From Candidatus Zixiibacteriota bacterium (GTDB lineage Bacteria; Zixibacteria; MSB-5A5; GN15; FEB-12), in assembly GCA_019038695.1 (NCBI GenBank), contig JAHOYZ010000010.1, positions 1 through 64,000 of the forward strand: a stretch of 64,000 nt of DNA. The letters are read 5' to 3'. The notes beneath the pieces were generated by a model that was not told the origin of the DNA, made no database searches, and saw only the letters and a program-made list of their open reading frames with translations. Both the position numbers and the translations under genes were made by a program. Below are positions 44,283 through 53,478 of the stretch, one piece after another; position 1 is the stretch's first letter, and every line of letters begins with the position of its first letter.

Positions 44283-44494
44283 CTTCCTACCAGCTTGTAA
44301 CTGTGCTCTCTTCAGTCAGATATTTACAGTATCGGCTCGGTTCGCCAAGGATTGAGTCATCGATGGGAAAACACGATCTGTGCGATTATTGAACAGCGGC
44401 CAAGGTCGCGGTTTGGTATGGGTTCAGCGGTCAATACACACTCGTGTTCGAGTTAAATCTTGCTTGTTGTTGGTCTCTTATTTACCAATCGATT

Positions 44495-44860
44495 ATGCCG
44501 CGACGAAGCAGAAAAACCCGGTCTTTCTTCGCACCCCTGACTGATGGCCTATGGCAGCGTATGAGCGACCATAATTCCCGGGTACGGCGACGCGTGATTC
44601 GGGTTGGATTCTGGGTGATTGGGGGGTTGTTTTTATACTCGCTGATGTCGGGTACCTATGGTATACCACGCATCGCCAGATTGGAATTGGAGCGAAGATC
44701 GCTGGTCGAGGCTAACCGGTATTTGACCGTGGAGCTGATCGAAAACGACCGGCTGCGCCAACTGCTGAGGTCAAGTCCAAGCTACATCGAGGGTATTGCC
44801 CGCACTCGCTACTATATGGTCCGTCCGAACGAGACAATCTACCGCTATCGCGGCCAATAA
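44495..44860 (+). CDS. FtsB/DivIC-type septum formation protein
   Basis: A 121-residue protein, start ATG 44495 (MPRRSRKTRSFF) chosen over an earlier in-frame start without conserved sequence. A basic N-terminus, one membrane helix (RVGFWVIGGLFLYSLMSGTY), then a coiled coil (RIARLELERRSLVEANRYLT) and a C-terminal part (RSSPSYIEGIARTRYYMVRP) with the RxYYMVRPNE pattern of FtsB/DivIC. It bridges divisome proteins FtsL and FtsQ. Six bases before recO. Confidence 0.85.
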   Translation: MPRRSRKTRSFFAPLTDGLWQRMSDHNSRVRRRVIRVGFWVIGGLFLYSLMSGTYGIPRIARLELERRSLVEANRYLTVELIENDRLRQLLRSSPSYIEGIARTRYYMVRPNETIYRYRGQ

Positions 44861-44866
44861 TACCGC

Positions 44867-45658
44867 ATGGCTCTCAAAACCACAGAGGCGGTTGTTCTCA
44901 AGGCATTCAACTGGTCGGAATCTTCACGAACAGTCGTTTTATTTACGCGCGATAAGGGCCGCCTTGCTCTCACCGACAAGGGCGGTCGGCGGTTCAATTC
45001 ACGTCGGGGGCGGCTTATTCCATTCTCAAGACTGGAAATCACCTACTACGATTCCCAGAAAGAATCCGCAGGATACATTTCCGACGTATCATTGGTGGAG
45101 TCGTTTTCCCTGGAAGGGGAGGGTGCCCTGGGACGGCTGGCTTATGCATCGGCGGCCTGTGAACTGGTGTTTCATCTACTTCCTGATGGCCAGGTGCAGA
45201 CCGATCTGTATCGGTACTTTATTACCCTGTTGAGCTTGCTGGACAAGGTTGAACGACAGTCATTACCGGCTGTCTTTCTGACTTTCTTCATCCATCTCCT
45301 ATCCTATCTGGGCTACCACCCCTCGTTGTCGAGTTGTCCGGGTTGTGGTCGGGATGCTGGGGAATTGACTGTTGACGGTAGTGTCTTTTTCTGTCCTGAA
45401 CGGGGCGGGGGGATATGCAGCGCTTGCCAAAGGACCGGAGAACAGTATATTCCAATCCCAGAGCCTGGCTACAAACTGCTGGTGCAGTTGCAGCGGGCTC
45501 CATTAACACAGGCGGTTAGCCTGTCGATGGGATACGGAGAAACCACGTTGCTTTTGGAGGCGTTGATCAAGTTCGTCGGCTATCAGACCGACCTCAAGGC
45601 AAAACTTAAATCGTTGGAGTTTCTTGAGAAACTGAAAGACAGCAACAACACATCGTAA
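44867..45658 (+). CDS. recO: DNA repair protein RecO
   Basis: A 263-residue protein. N-terminal OB fold: TEAVVLKAFNWSESSRTVVL and FTRDKGRLALTDKGGRRF, the standard opening of RecO. The C-terminal part carries a four-Cys zinc finger (CPGCGRDAG ... CPERGGGICSAC). RecO loads RecA on SSB-coated single-stranded DNA in the RecFOR pathway. It sits between the ftsB-like and glycyl-tRNA synthetase genes, a common arrangement. Confidence 0.93.
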   Translation: MALKTTEAVVLKAFNWSESSRTVVLFTRDKGRLALTDKGGRRFNSRRGRLIPFSRLEITYYDSQKESAGYISDVSLVESFSLEGEGALGRLAYASAACELVFHLLPDGQVQTDLYRYFITLLSLLDKVERQSLPAVFLTFFIHLLSYLGYHPSLSSCPGCGRDAGELTVDGSVFFCPERGGGICSACQRTGEQYIPIPEPGYKLLVQLQRAPLTQAVSLSMGYGETTLLLEALIKFVGYQTDLKAKLKSLEFLEKLKDSNNTS

Positions 45659-45677
45659 GAGAAAGACATAGCTGGTT

Positions 45678-47018
45678 ATGGGCAACAAGAAGAAAAAAGA
45701 CGACCTGATGGAGAAACTGGTCTCGCTTTGTAAGCGGCGGGGTTACATTTTCCCTTCATCGGAAATCTATGGCGGACTCACTTCCTGCTGGGATTATGGT
45801 CCTCTGGGAGCCGAACTGAAGCGCAATCTCAAGAATTTCTGGTGGAATTCCATGACCAACCGGCGGGACGATATCGAGGGGCTTGATGCCGCTATTTTGA
45901 TGCACCCGCAGGTATGGCATACGTCCGGTCATGTCGCCGAATTTAATGATCCTATGGTTGACTGCAAAAAATGCAAAGCGCGCTTCAGGGCCGACAAACT
46001 CGAAGAAAGCGTTTGCCCCATGAAGCCGTCCAAATCTCCCCTGGAGTGTGGCGCGGAATTGACCGAGGTCAAGCAGTTCAACCTCATGTTCAAGACCTTC
46101 ATGGGACCGGTGGAAGACAGCGCCAGCACTATCTACATGAGACCGGAGACTGCCCAGGGTATCTATGTCAATTTCCTGAATGTAAAGAACTCATCGCGGC
46201 AGAAAATACCGTTTGGTATCGCCCAGATTGGCAAAGCTTTCCGCAACGAGATCACCCCCGGCAATTTCATCTTCCGTACCCGTGAGTTTGAGCAGATGGA
46301 GATGCAGTATTTCGTCTATCCTGACGAGGACGAAAAGTGGTTTGAATACTGGCGCCAGCAGCGTTGGGCATTCTATCTCGAATTGGGCATCAACGAAGAA
46401 AAACTGCGCTGGCACGAACACGGCGAGAATGAACTAGCCCACTACGCCAAGGCAGCCTACGATGTTGAGTATCTTTTCCCCTTCGGTTGGCAGGAATTGG
46501 AAGGTGTTCATAATCGAACCGATTTTGATCTTACCCGCCATTCTGAAGCGACCGGCAAGGATATGCGTTACCGTGATGACCAACGGAACGAAAAATTCCT
46601 GCCGTACATCATTGAAACCTCGGCCGGATGTGACCGCACTCTATTGACCTTGCTCGTCGATGCTTATGACGAGGTTGAGATCAAGGGTGAGAAACGAGTT
46701 TTCCTGCGTCTATCACCGAGGGTTGCGCCGATCAAAGCGGCTGTGTTCCCGCTCGTTAAAAAAGACGGGATGCCGGAGTATGCTCAGAATGTGTACCAGG
46801 AACTCAAAAAACATTTCAAAGTTTTCTACGACGTCGCTGGCGCTATTGGTCGGCGGTATGCCCGGATGGACGAGGCTGGGTGTCCGTTCTGTGTGACGGT
46901 TGACGGCACGACGCTTGAGGATGATACGATGACGGTCCGTGACCGTGACAGCATGGAACAAAAGCGGATGAAAGTCGACGAGTTGGTGGCGTTCCTGAAG
47001 GAGAAGACAGCGATATAG
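45678..47018 (+). CDS. glyS: Glycyl-tRNA synthetase (dimeric class II)
   Basis: A 446-residue single-chain glycyl-tRNA synthetase of the alpha2 type. Seen: an opening KRRGYIFPSSEIYGGLTSCW-DYGPLGAELKRNLK; motif 1/2 region with TSGHVAEFNDPMVDCKKCKA; RPETAQGIYVNFLNV; PFGIAQIGKAFRNEITPGNF; motif 3 with DRTLLTLLVDAYDEVE; and the anticodon-binding domain. This form attaches glycine to tRNA-Gly. The Cys-rich insert CKKCKARFRADK...CPMKPSKSPLEC is a normal feature. Follows recO by 19 bases. Confidence 0.96.
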   Translation: MGNKKKKDDLMEKLVSLCKRRGYIFPSSEIYGGLTSCWDYGPLGAELKRNLKNFWWNSMTNRRDDIEGLDAAILMHPQVWHTSGHVAEFNDPMVDCKKCKARFRADKLEESVCPMKPSKSPLECGAELTEVKQFNLMFKTFMGPVEDSASTIYMRPETAQGIYVNFLNVKNSSRQKIPFGIAQIGKAFRNEITPGNFIFRTREFEQMEMQYFVYPDEDEKWFEYWRQQRWAFYLELGINEEKLRWHEHGENELAHYAKAAYDVEYLFPFGWQELEGVHNRTDFDLTRHSEATGKDMRYRDDQRNEKFLPYIIETSAGCDRTLLTLLVDAYDEVEIKGEKRVFLRLSPRVAPIKAAVFPLVKKDGMPEYAQNVYQELKKHFKVFYDVAGAIGRRYARMDEAGCPFCVTVDGTTLEDDTMTVRDRDSMEQKRMKVDELVAFLKEKTAI

Positions 47019-47045
47019 GGAATTGTTCAGAAATACTCAACTCAG

Positions 47046-47089
47046 GTCATCCGACCTGGCAATGCCAGTGAGCAGAGTCGAAGGATGAC
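47046..47089. repeat. Structured intergenic repeat between convergent genes
   Basis: GTCATCC and GGATGAC flank an inner hairpin CTGGCA-A-TGCCAG and the word AGTCGAAG. It lies between the ends of two convergent genes and may act as a bidirectional transcript end. Related to the element at 14581-14611; a partial CCTTCGACTCAG occurs at about 61062. Confidence 0.4.
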
Positions 47090-47120
47090 ATGTGTCGATA
47101 AGCAACTTCAGTATTTACCC

Positions 47121-47378
47121 CTACAGCTCCCAGGCGTATTGTTCTAGCACGCGGGCCATGTCGTCCTTGTCAGGAAACATACGAGCTTGTCCCTGACGTG
47201 GTTCTGAACGCAGGTCTTTGATAGTGCGCCCATTGACAATCAGGGTTAGTGATTTTACCGGCTTGACCGACTCAACAACCTTCGCCAGTATCCCTCGTTC
47301 GCGGATGTATTCTACAACAAAGTCACGTGCTTCGGTCTGGCGAGGATCATGCTTGGAATAAACTAATCCAACTTCCAC
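47121..47378 (-). CDS. Small conserved-looking protein, thioredoxin-like fold without cysteines
   Basis: An 85-residue protein: MEVGLVYSKHDPRQTEARDF, then an internal ERGILAKVVESVKPVKS, then LTLIVNGRTIKDLRSEPRQG and a closing helix. The beta-alpha-beta order and the SLTLIVNG turn suggest a glutaredoxin/thioredoxin-like fold, but there is no CxxC or any cysteine. No named family is recognised. A GGAGGG lies near the ATG (at 47387 on the plus strand). It stands alone between the glycyl-tRNA synthetase gene (convergent) and the GT-C gene. Confidence 0.6.
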   Translation of the reverse strand: MEVGLVYSKHDPRQTEARDFVVEYIRERGILAKVVESVKPVKSLTLIVNGRTIKDLRSEPRQGQARMFPDKDDMARVLEQYAWEL

Positions 47379-47437
47379 AATTCCCTCCTAATACTTACTA
47401 CTTATACAACGTTGCTGGTCATATAAAAGTTTTAATT

Positions 47438-47454
47438 TTCTTGCCCGGCAAGAA
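47438..47454. other. Palindrome upstream of the small conserved protein
   Basis: TTCTTGCC-C-GGCAAGAA is a perfect 8-base inverted repeat. It lies 60 bases upstream of the 47378 start and 111 bases downstream of the GT-C gene stop. It may be an operator or a weak transcript end; no U-run is present. Confidence 0.4.
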
Positions 47455-47564
47455 TTCTGTTTTGCCGTGAAGCAGTCGAATGGAAAGTTCGCCATGCGAG
47501 GATTATTATGTCCGCACGAGAGAAGAGACGGAGTATTTGCTCAGACAGATGGAGTATGTGTGAT

Positions 47565-49778
47565 TTAGGGGGTTGGGTTAGCCTCGCGCATCTGTTGTGC
47601 TGCGCGATCCCAAATATTGCGCGCATAAGCAGCACGATAAGGGTTGACTTCGACCGCCTTCGCAAAGAACCCCTGGGCGGTGTTCATCATCGCTTGATCT
47701 TTAGTCAGGTAGGCCAGTCTCTGTAACATCTGACCACACTGTAGCTGGACGAAGAAATTGGTCGGGAATCTCTGTCCGAGAGAGATCAGGACGCTGTGTC
47801 CATGTTGAAGTTGACCCGTCTGGAGTAGCAGCGATGCAAGTAGCAGTCCAGTCGAGTTTGATTCGGGGTGGAGTCGGTATGTCTGAGTAGCCAGAGCCAT
47901 GGCACTGTCGAACTGCTGTGCTCTTACGTATGCGACGGCCCGCTCGTATGGACTGGGCTGGTATGCAAGTGCGTCCTGATTTTCAAACAGGTCGTTGATC
48001 CTGAACAATCCCACTTCGACATCCCGTATCCAGTAAGTAGTTTCCCTCTGAAGTCCTTGAAGTGCCGGGTAGTTTTTCACGGCTTCGGCGTAGTTAGACA
48101 TATCAACCGCCAGATGCGTGATCGGATTATCGTCGAATAGTCGCTCGTCCACATTGGCTACACGGAAGAGGTGGATAAAAGAATGCAGATCGGTGTCAAC
48201 TGTCAGCGTGGGGCCGTATGGCCCGGAGATGATGGCGTTAGGACCGACAATGGTAGCCAGATCGGCGTTGGCTTCAGAGATATTGTAATTTGTCTCAAGG
48301 AAATATGAGCGGTGAATGTGTATTCCATTGGCCACGACCGAGGTCGCCATTACTGTGGCAAGGGCTATCATCCAGGCTCGTTTGGAGATCCGATGACTGA
48401 GACCGGTGGTCAGCAGACGTCTGGCTAAAAACGCCAGTCCAATCGCGACGGGCAAGGTGGTCCAGGTGATCATGCTGATCGGCCTGGGGAACGTATCAAA
48501 AAACAGGCCGTTGCCCGTTAGATGTGCCAAGAATAGCCAGAAAGCACCTACCAGGAGAACAAGTTGCCAGCGTGCCACATTTGCTGTCCCTTCGACTCGC
48601 GCATTTCGCACGCAATCAAACATTGTGAAGCACAATACGATCATGGCCGGAATCACCAACACGGCATATCGAATCGGTGAGTAGTTAAGGGGTGATAAAC
48701 CAATTACCGCCAGAGCGGTCCAGGAAATAGCCAACCACGTAACCGGTGTTAGTTTTGTTCTCTGGAGTCGGAATTGAACCGGGAGCACCATGCCGACCAC
48801 CAGGAACAACAGCAAATCGGGCGTAAGGAAGAAGAGGTGGTTGCTGAATCCATACGTGACAAGCCTTTCCACGAATGCCCAGGGAGATTTCAAGCCATCG
48901 GGAAATCCGCGCAAGCCGTAAGTCTGTTCGCCAAAATAAGCACTGATTGCGGAGAATTCGGGACCATAAAGAGCTGTCAGCAGCAGTAGCGTAGCAGTGG
49001 CAAAACCTGCGGTTGTGGCAAGTATCAGTTTCCAACGATATGTCCCGCCGCTGAAGAAAATAGTCAGCATCAGGGCCGGGAGCATCATCGCTCCAAAAAG
49101 CTTGCCGGTTAGCATGGCGGCGGCAACTAATCCACCGGCTATCGCTGTCCCAACCATGTGCTTTCCCCACCAGGAGTATACCCAGAAGGCGGCCGCCAGC
49201 ATGAACAGCATACCGTTCTCAAGGTATGATAACCGACCGTGCGTCAGCATGGTAACGTTCAGAACGTAGCAAAAAGCAATCGCGGCCGTGACCCAGGGTC
49301 GATGATGACGAGCTACGCCCAGCATCAGAAGTACAAGAGCACCCAGCGAAAGAAGCACTCCGACAATAGATGCGGTTGTTATCGATACACCGAACAGAGC
49401 GAACGTGCCCCAGGCAACCAGAGAGGTCAACGAATGCTGGTAGACCGCCCAGCGTGGATAGTCGAAAGGATCAAAATCACCAAACAGCACCTGGTTACGG
49501 GCATGAAAAGTATACTGGGCCGGATCGGTAGACAGAGACTGCCCAATCCCGGAATAGTACATAGGAGGATCGGCTGACAGGTTACTTTGCCAGGCTACGA
49601 ATCCAGCCACCACGATAACCGCCGCCACAACGAAGAACAGCCACGCTCGGCGACTATTACTTTTAGTGTGTCGGTCGGTACGGGGGTGTCTATTCCACAA
49701 TGACACTAATGTCAATTTGCGTCTCGACCTCACCAATCTTCTGGACGAAGATTTCTTTGTCTTTACACTCTTGCTCAA
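47565..49778 (-). CDS. GT-C glycosyltransferase with C-terminal TPR region
   Basis: A 737-residue membrane protein of the ArnT/PMT-like GT-C superfamily: about eleven helices; the first loop after helix 1 has DPPMYYSGIGQSLSTDPAQY (acidic catalytic site) and YPRWAVYQHSL. A soluble C-terminal part holds TPR-like repeats (YERAVAYVRAQQFDSAMALA, TGLLLASLLLQTGQLQHG). Such enzymes transfer sugars from polyprenyl phosphate at the periplasmic face. The basic N-terminal ~30 residues overlap selD by 89 bases; the real start may be later (a TTG near 49700), but no better ribosome site is seen. Confidence 0.75.
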   Translation of the reverse strand: MSKSVKTKKSSSRRLVRSRRKLTLVSLWNRHPRTDRHTKSNSRRAWLFFVVAAVIVVAGFVAWQSNLSADPPMYYSGIGQSLSTDPAQYTFHARNQVLFGDFDPFDYPRWAVYQHSLTSLVAWGTFALFGVSITTASIVGVLLSLGALVLLMLGVARHHRPWVTAAIAFCYVLNVTMLTHGRLSYLENGMLFMLAAAFWVYSWWGKHMVGTAIAGGLVAAAMLTGKLFGAMMLPALMLTIFFSGGTYRWKLILATTAGFATATLLLLTALYGPEFSAISAYFGEQTYGLRGFPDGLKSPWAFVERLVTYGFSNHLFFLTPDLLLFLVVGMVLPVQFRLQRTKLTPVTWLAISWTALAVIGLSPLNYSPIRYAVLVIPAMIVLCFTMFDCVRNARVEGTANVARWQLVLLVGAFWLFLAHLTGNGLFFDTFPRPISMITWTTLPVAIGLAFLARRLLTTGLSHRISKRAWMIALATVMATSVVANGIHIHRSYFLETNYNISEANADLATIVGPNAIISGPYGPTLTVDTDLHSFIHLFRVANVDERLFDDNPITHLAVDMSNYAEAVKNYPALQGLQRETTYWIRDVEVGLFRINDLFENQDALAYQPSPYERAVAYVRAQQFDSAMALATQTYRLHPESNSTGLLLASLLLQTGQLQHGHSVLISLGQRFPTNFFVQLQCGQMLQRLAYLTKDQAMMNTAQGFFAKAVEVNPYRAAYARNIWDRAAQQMREANPTP

Positions 49779-50745
49779 ACTTCTGAACCCTATCCCTGGG
49801 AATTGAGATCAGCAGCCCACCAGATGTCTGCGGGTCAAACATTATGTGCTCAATATTACTGTCAGTGGACGAAGCAATCCGTATTCGTCCTTGCAAGAAA
49901 TCACGATTAGCATTGGCCCCGCCGGGTATCATGCCGGCCTCGGCCAGACGGGTTGCCTCCGGCATAAGCGGCAACTGGTCGGAGATTAGACGGATGGTGA
50001 CATTAGAAGCTGAAGCCACTTCAAAGGTATGGCCAAGCAGCCCGTAGCCGGTGATGTCGGTCGCGGAAGTAGCGCCGCATTTGACCATAACCGCTGAAGC
50101 GTTGGCGTTTAGCTGTGTCATCTGCCGCATCGCCAGTACAGCGAGGTTCTCATCGACGGCATTGCGTTTGATGCCCGTGCTAATCAGCCCAGTGCCGAGC
50201 GGTTTGGTCAGGTACAGGCTATCTCCGGGTCGAGCACCGGCGTTGGTGATGATCCGCCGAGGATCAACCACACCAGTCACAGCCAGACCGTACTTGATCT
50301 CCTTGTCCTGGATGGAGTGACCGCCGACTACGACCGCTCCCGCTTCTTCAACCTTGTTACTACCGCCTTGCAGCATCTCGGTCAGAACCGATGAAGGCAT
50401 ATTGCCACTTGGGAAGCCGACGATGTTCAAAGCGGTTATCGGACGACCACCCATAGCATAGATATCCGAGAGAGCGTTAGCGGCGGCTATCTGGCCAAAC
50501 CGGTAAGGATCATCGACAATCGGAGGGAAGAAATCGACCGTTTGTACCAGGGCTAAATCATCGCTGAGTTGAAAGACACCAGCGTCATCAGCGTTATTGA
50601 ATCCCACGAGTAGATTCGGGTGATTGCTGGACGGCAAATCAGCTAATGCTTCCGCCAAAACCTTTGGCGCGAGTTTAGAGGCTCAGCCAGCGCAGCTGAC
50701 TTCGGCGGTTAGTTTGATAGTGGCTTCCCGTCGTCGGTCGTTCAA
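49690..50745 (-). CDS. selD: Selenide water dikinase (SelD), selenocysteine-containing
   Basis: A 352-residue ATP-dependent selenophosphate synthase. Seen: CAGUASKLAPKVLAEALADL with in-frame UGA (50683-50685), at the family's Cys/Sec site; NNADDAGVFQL; VDFFPPIVDDPYRFGQIAAA; NALSDIYAMGGRP; SGGLLIS. I start it at TTG 50745, the only start codon between the upstream stop and the UGA that preserves the glycine loop; a start at 50658 would lose the active site. A hairpin follows the UGA. SelD makes selenophosphate for Sec insertion. Its Sec residue shows that UGA decoding occurs in this organism. Confidence 0.9.
50653..50669 (-). promoter_or_regulatory. Candidate bacterial SECIS in selD
   Basis: On the coding strand CGCCAAA-GGT-TTTGGCG forms a seven-base stem with a GG-led loop. 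It starts 13 bases after the UGA at 50683-50685. Loop sequence and distance fit bacterial SECIS rules. Confidence 0.7.
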
Positions 50746-50933
50746 GGCTCAATATCCCCAGATAGTATCATGTTAGTACAACGGTGGTCCTTTAGAGCAA
50801 TAGCTACCATGTGTTTCATTTATCCTTCCAACATTGGACCAAACAGCATGCGAACCACTGTATAGTAAAGGATACGACTTGCGAGGTGTGATGTCAAGGA
50901 TGAGAGTGGGAATACGCGCCCTGCCTTGCACTA

Positions 50934-53267
50934 CTAGATGCTCGTGGGGGTCATTCGCGCAGCCTGTTTGCGACAGGTGCAACGACGCGCGGTCCCCTCT
51001 TTGTTTATGACTCTGGCTAGCTGGCCACAATTGGGGCAGACCATCGCTTCAATCAGATCGGCAGTGGCCAATCCGAATTCGCGTATCTCATTATCTGGGA
51101 TTTCCATGCCGTGTACACTGTAATGACAGCCAACTTGATTTCGAGCAAATGACACTTCCTCCAAACGGTCAAACGCCGCACCGGCACTGGTAGACTGGAA
51201 ATCTTCTGTTTGGCCATCCCTGTTCCAGTTTTTGTTGATCTCGACTGACAGGTTCCGCTTCGTGAACAGCTTCCTGGAGGCGTCAACAAGTTCACCGAGA
51301 GTGTATAGATTGTCTTGTTTCCTTGGCACATGCATACCGTACAAAAGGGCGAGTTGATCTAGCAAGCATTCGAGCAGAACACCAGCCTTGGAGGCTGTCG
51401 CCTGCCTATTGAGAAAATCAGCCTTGGACATATCTCGAAGTTGTCTATGTTGGAGCGGCGAGTTTTGGACACAAATACCATTTCCTACTGTCCATCTGCC
51501 CAACTTTATTCGCTCAACACCTTGGGCGTTCTGATAACGGTCCCACCAAAGGCGAAAATGCGTCGCCACGAAGACCTGGAGGAAATTTGGTGCTTCGGCA
51601 ATGAGCAGTCCCACGATTCTTCCAACATGCAGATTATCCACCGATGTGAAAACGTCGTCTATGAGTAGTATCGTCTCCTTAGGGTTCTTTCGTTTGGCCA
51701 GCGCGAGCCATACGCAAAAGCCCAGTGTGTCGAGGTGTGACTCGCTGAAAACAGTCTGCGGCAAGACATTGGTGTGGTCACCGAAGGACCCACTCTGCTC
51801 CACGGAACTCCGTTTCTTTTCGTCCATTCTTAGTTTGCTAAGCCCAATGTTCTCTCTCGGATGTAGTATCCCGAAGAGACGGTTGGCTTCAGATGTGATA
51901 TCATCAAGAATGTTCTGAACAAATGCCACTCGCATATCGTGTATGATCTTGTGCGCCTGAGAAAGTCGTGAGCGAATGTGATTCAGGAAGTCTAATTTCT
52001 TGATAGATTCACAGAACCCGTCATATGGCTGTGTGATCAAGTTGTGCTGGTTGATGTCCCTACCGAGGTTCTCTTGCTTTGTCTTAAGCTGCGCCCTTAC
52101 GGTTTCAAGTTTTTTTCCTACCGGTAGTAACAGAGAGCAGTCAACGGGCGTCTTCGACCAATCCGGCCAGGATATGTTGAGCGCCTTGATGTCTGGGAGG
52201 CTTGTTGATTCTGATGTCTGATGAAAATGCTGCATCGAATTGGTGAGTTCTTTGGCGGCTGTGTAAGCATTGGACAAAGCCGCATCGCTCTGTCTTGCAA
52301 TCTCGGCCTTCTTATCTATGAGGGCCGTTAGCGCCTTCAATTCTTCAAGCTGCTTATCGACAATGAGGATTAGTTCGTCTCGGACGATTTTTCTCAGACA
52401 TGTGGGGCATTTGTCCAGCTTCGTATCAGCGTCAATGTAGGCCTTGGCCTCACGGAGCGATTTAGCTAAAAGCACGGTCGTTGTTGTATTAGCGTCCGAA
52501 GCAGTCTTTATCGTGTGCTCCACGCTCTTCAATTTGAGACTCAGAGAATCGACTGACGATCTGTGCTTCATGTAGTTGTTGCAGTCTGCTATGGCAGAGT
52601 CCATCGCATCAATGACGCTCTCCAAGCCAGTTTGCTGACTTTGCAGGGCAGTAATTGATTCTTTTGCTTTTTCGCTTGCCCAGCCTAGAGCAGAGACAGA
52701 CGGGCCGGGGCGTTCTTCACTCTCCCACAATTTCTCAAGCTCTTCGCCCTTGCTTTTTTGAGCGATCTCTAGCTTCTCTCTTTGCTTGTCTATCCCCTTT
52801 AGCTCGGACAGTAGATTGTTTTCTGACTGTTCAACTACTACAGTATCAATGAAGCTCTTGAGTTCTTTGTAACGCTCATTTGGTTGAGCAGTGACAAGGG
52901 ATAGAATCTTCTTTCGCCTGAGTATTCGCACTGATGGTCTTTCATCTGGACCTGCTACTTCAACAGTGCTGCTATCCAAAGTTGCGCACCACGATTCACT
53001 GTCCGAATGAACCGTAGCCCGAAGCGTGCCCACCTTGGCTCCTAATGTCTTCAGATACTGAGCAGGCCCCCGCCCAACACTCATGTCCTCAAGACCGCCT
53101 GTACTGCCATTGCAGACGACGTCAATTGCATCCAAGATAGTGGACTTGCCCGAACCATTCTCACCAAACAGTAGTGTCAGATCTTTCGTCCGGTCGAACG
53201 CCAATTCAAAGGGTTCGCTCGCCCCGCGAAAATTACAGAGTTCTACCTTATCCAGCGGCTTAGACAT
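50934..53267 (-). CDS. Rad50-like ABC ATPase with zinc hook and C-terminal HEPN-like domain
   Basis: A 777-residue protein. Start ATG at 53267 overlaps the upstream small gene by eight bases. Walker A GENGSGKST (35-43); coiled coil with zinc hook CPTC (287-290); signature-like FSESHLDTLG (507-516); Walker B ILLIDD (533-538). The C-terminal ~150 residues are helical and carry RNQVGCH (709-715), the RN-x4-H motif of HEPN RNases, then a zinc ribbon (CPNC 744-747; C763, C765). This order recalls RloC/PrrC-type ATPase-RNase defence proteins, where ATPase state controls an anticodon nuclease. Function as a phage-defence RNase is inferred. Confidence 0.75.
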   Translation of the reverse strand: MSKPLDKVELCNFRGASEPFELAFDRTKDLTLLFGENGSGKSTILDAIDVVCNGSTGGLEDMSVGRGPAQYLKTLGAKVGTLRATVHSDSESWCATLDSSTVEVAGPDERPSVRILRRKKILSLVTAQPNERYKELKSFIDTVVVEQSENNLLSELKGIDKQREKLEIAQKSKGEELEKLWESEERPGPSVSALGWASEKAKESITALQSQQTGLESVIDAMDSAIADCNNYMKHRSSVDSLSLKLKSVEHTIKTASDANTTTTVLLAKSLREAKAYIDADTKLDKCPTCLRKIVRDELILIVDKQLEELKALTALIDKKAEIARQSDAALSNAYTAAKELTNSMQHFHQTSESTSLPDIKALNISWPDWSKTPVDCSLLLPVGKKLETVRAQLKTKQENLGRDINQHNLITQPYDGFCESIKKLDFLNHIRSRLSQAHKIIHDMRVAFVQNILDDITSEANRLFGILHPRENIGLSKLRMDEKKRSSVEQSGSFGDHTNVLPQTVFSESHLDTLGFCVWLALAKRKNPKETILLIDDVFTSVDNLHVGRIVGLLIAEAPNFLQVFVATHFRLWWDRYQNAQGVERIKLGRWTVGNGICVQNSPLQHRQLRDMSKADFLNRQATASKAGVLLECLLDQLALLYGMHVPRKQDNLYTLGELVDASRKLFTKRNLSVEINKNWNRDGQTEDFQSTSAGAAFDRLEEVSFARNQVGCHYSVHGMEIPDNEIREFGLATADLIEAMVCPNCGQLARVINKEGTARRCTCRKQAARMTPTSI

Positions 53268-53478
53268 CGCCCCTATCCCCATCTTTCTCATGCGCAGTGG
53301 CTTCTTTGATCCATCTTTGCCAATCGTCCCCGCTAATTCCGCTGGTCTTGAGTTTGGCTTCGAGATCGTTTCTTCTGTTCTCTTTGACGAGTCCGGATTT
53401 CACCAACTCCTTAGATATCTTTTCTGCCAGTAGTTCGTTTGGTGACTTTCCTTCTGCAGGCACTGCTTTCCCCTTCAA
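53260..53478 (-). CDS. Small partner of the ABC ATPase, C-terminal part
   Basis: A 72-residue frame (PNELLAEKISKELVKSGLVK, ISGDDWQRWIKEA) starting at a TTG (53478) with no ribosome site. It overlaps the ATPase start by eight bases, so the two are co-translated. It resembles the helical end of a small accessory subunit. It lies one frame away from the gene at 53411-53647 and the two may form a single ~130-residue protein after a +1 shift. Confidence 0.5.
   Translation of the reverse strand: MKGKAVPAEGKSPNELLAEKISKELVKSGLVKENRRNDLEAKLKTSGISGDDWQRWIKEATAHEKDGDRGDV

Noticed and set aside
50658-50658. TTG at 50658 as selD start
   Set aside because: It would delete the GUASKLAP active-site loop that lies in frame upstream beyond a UGA.
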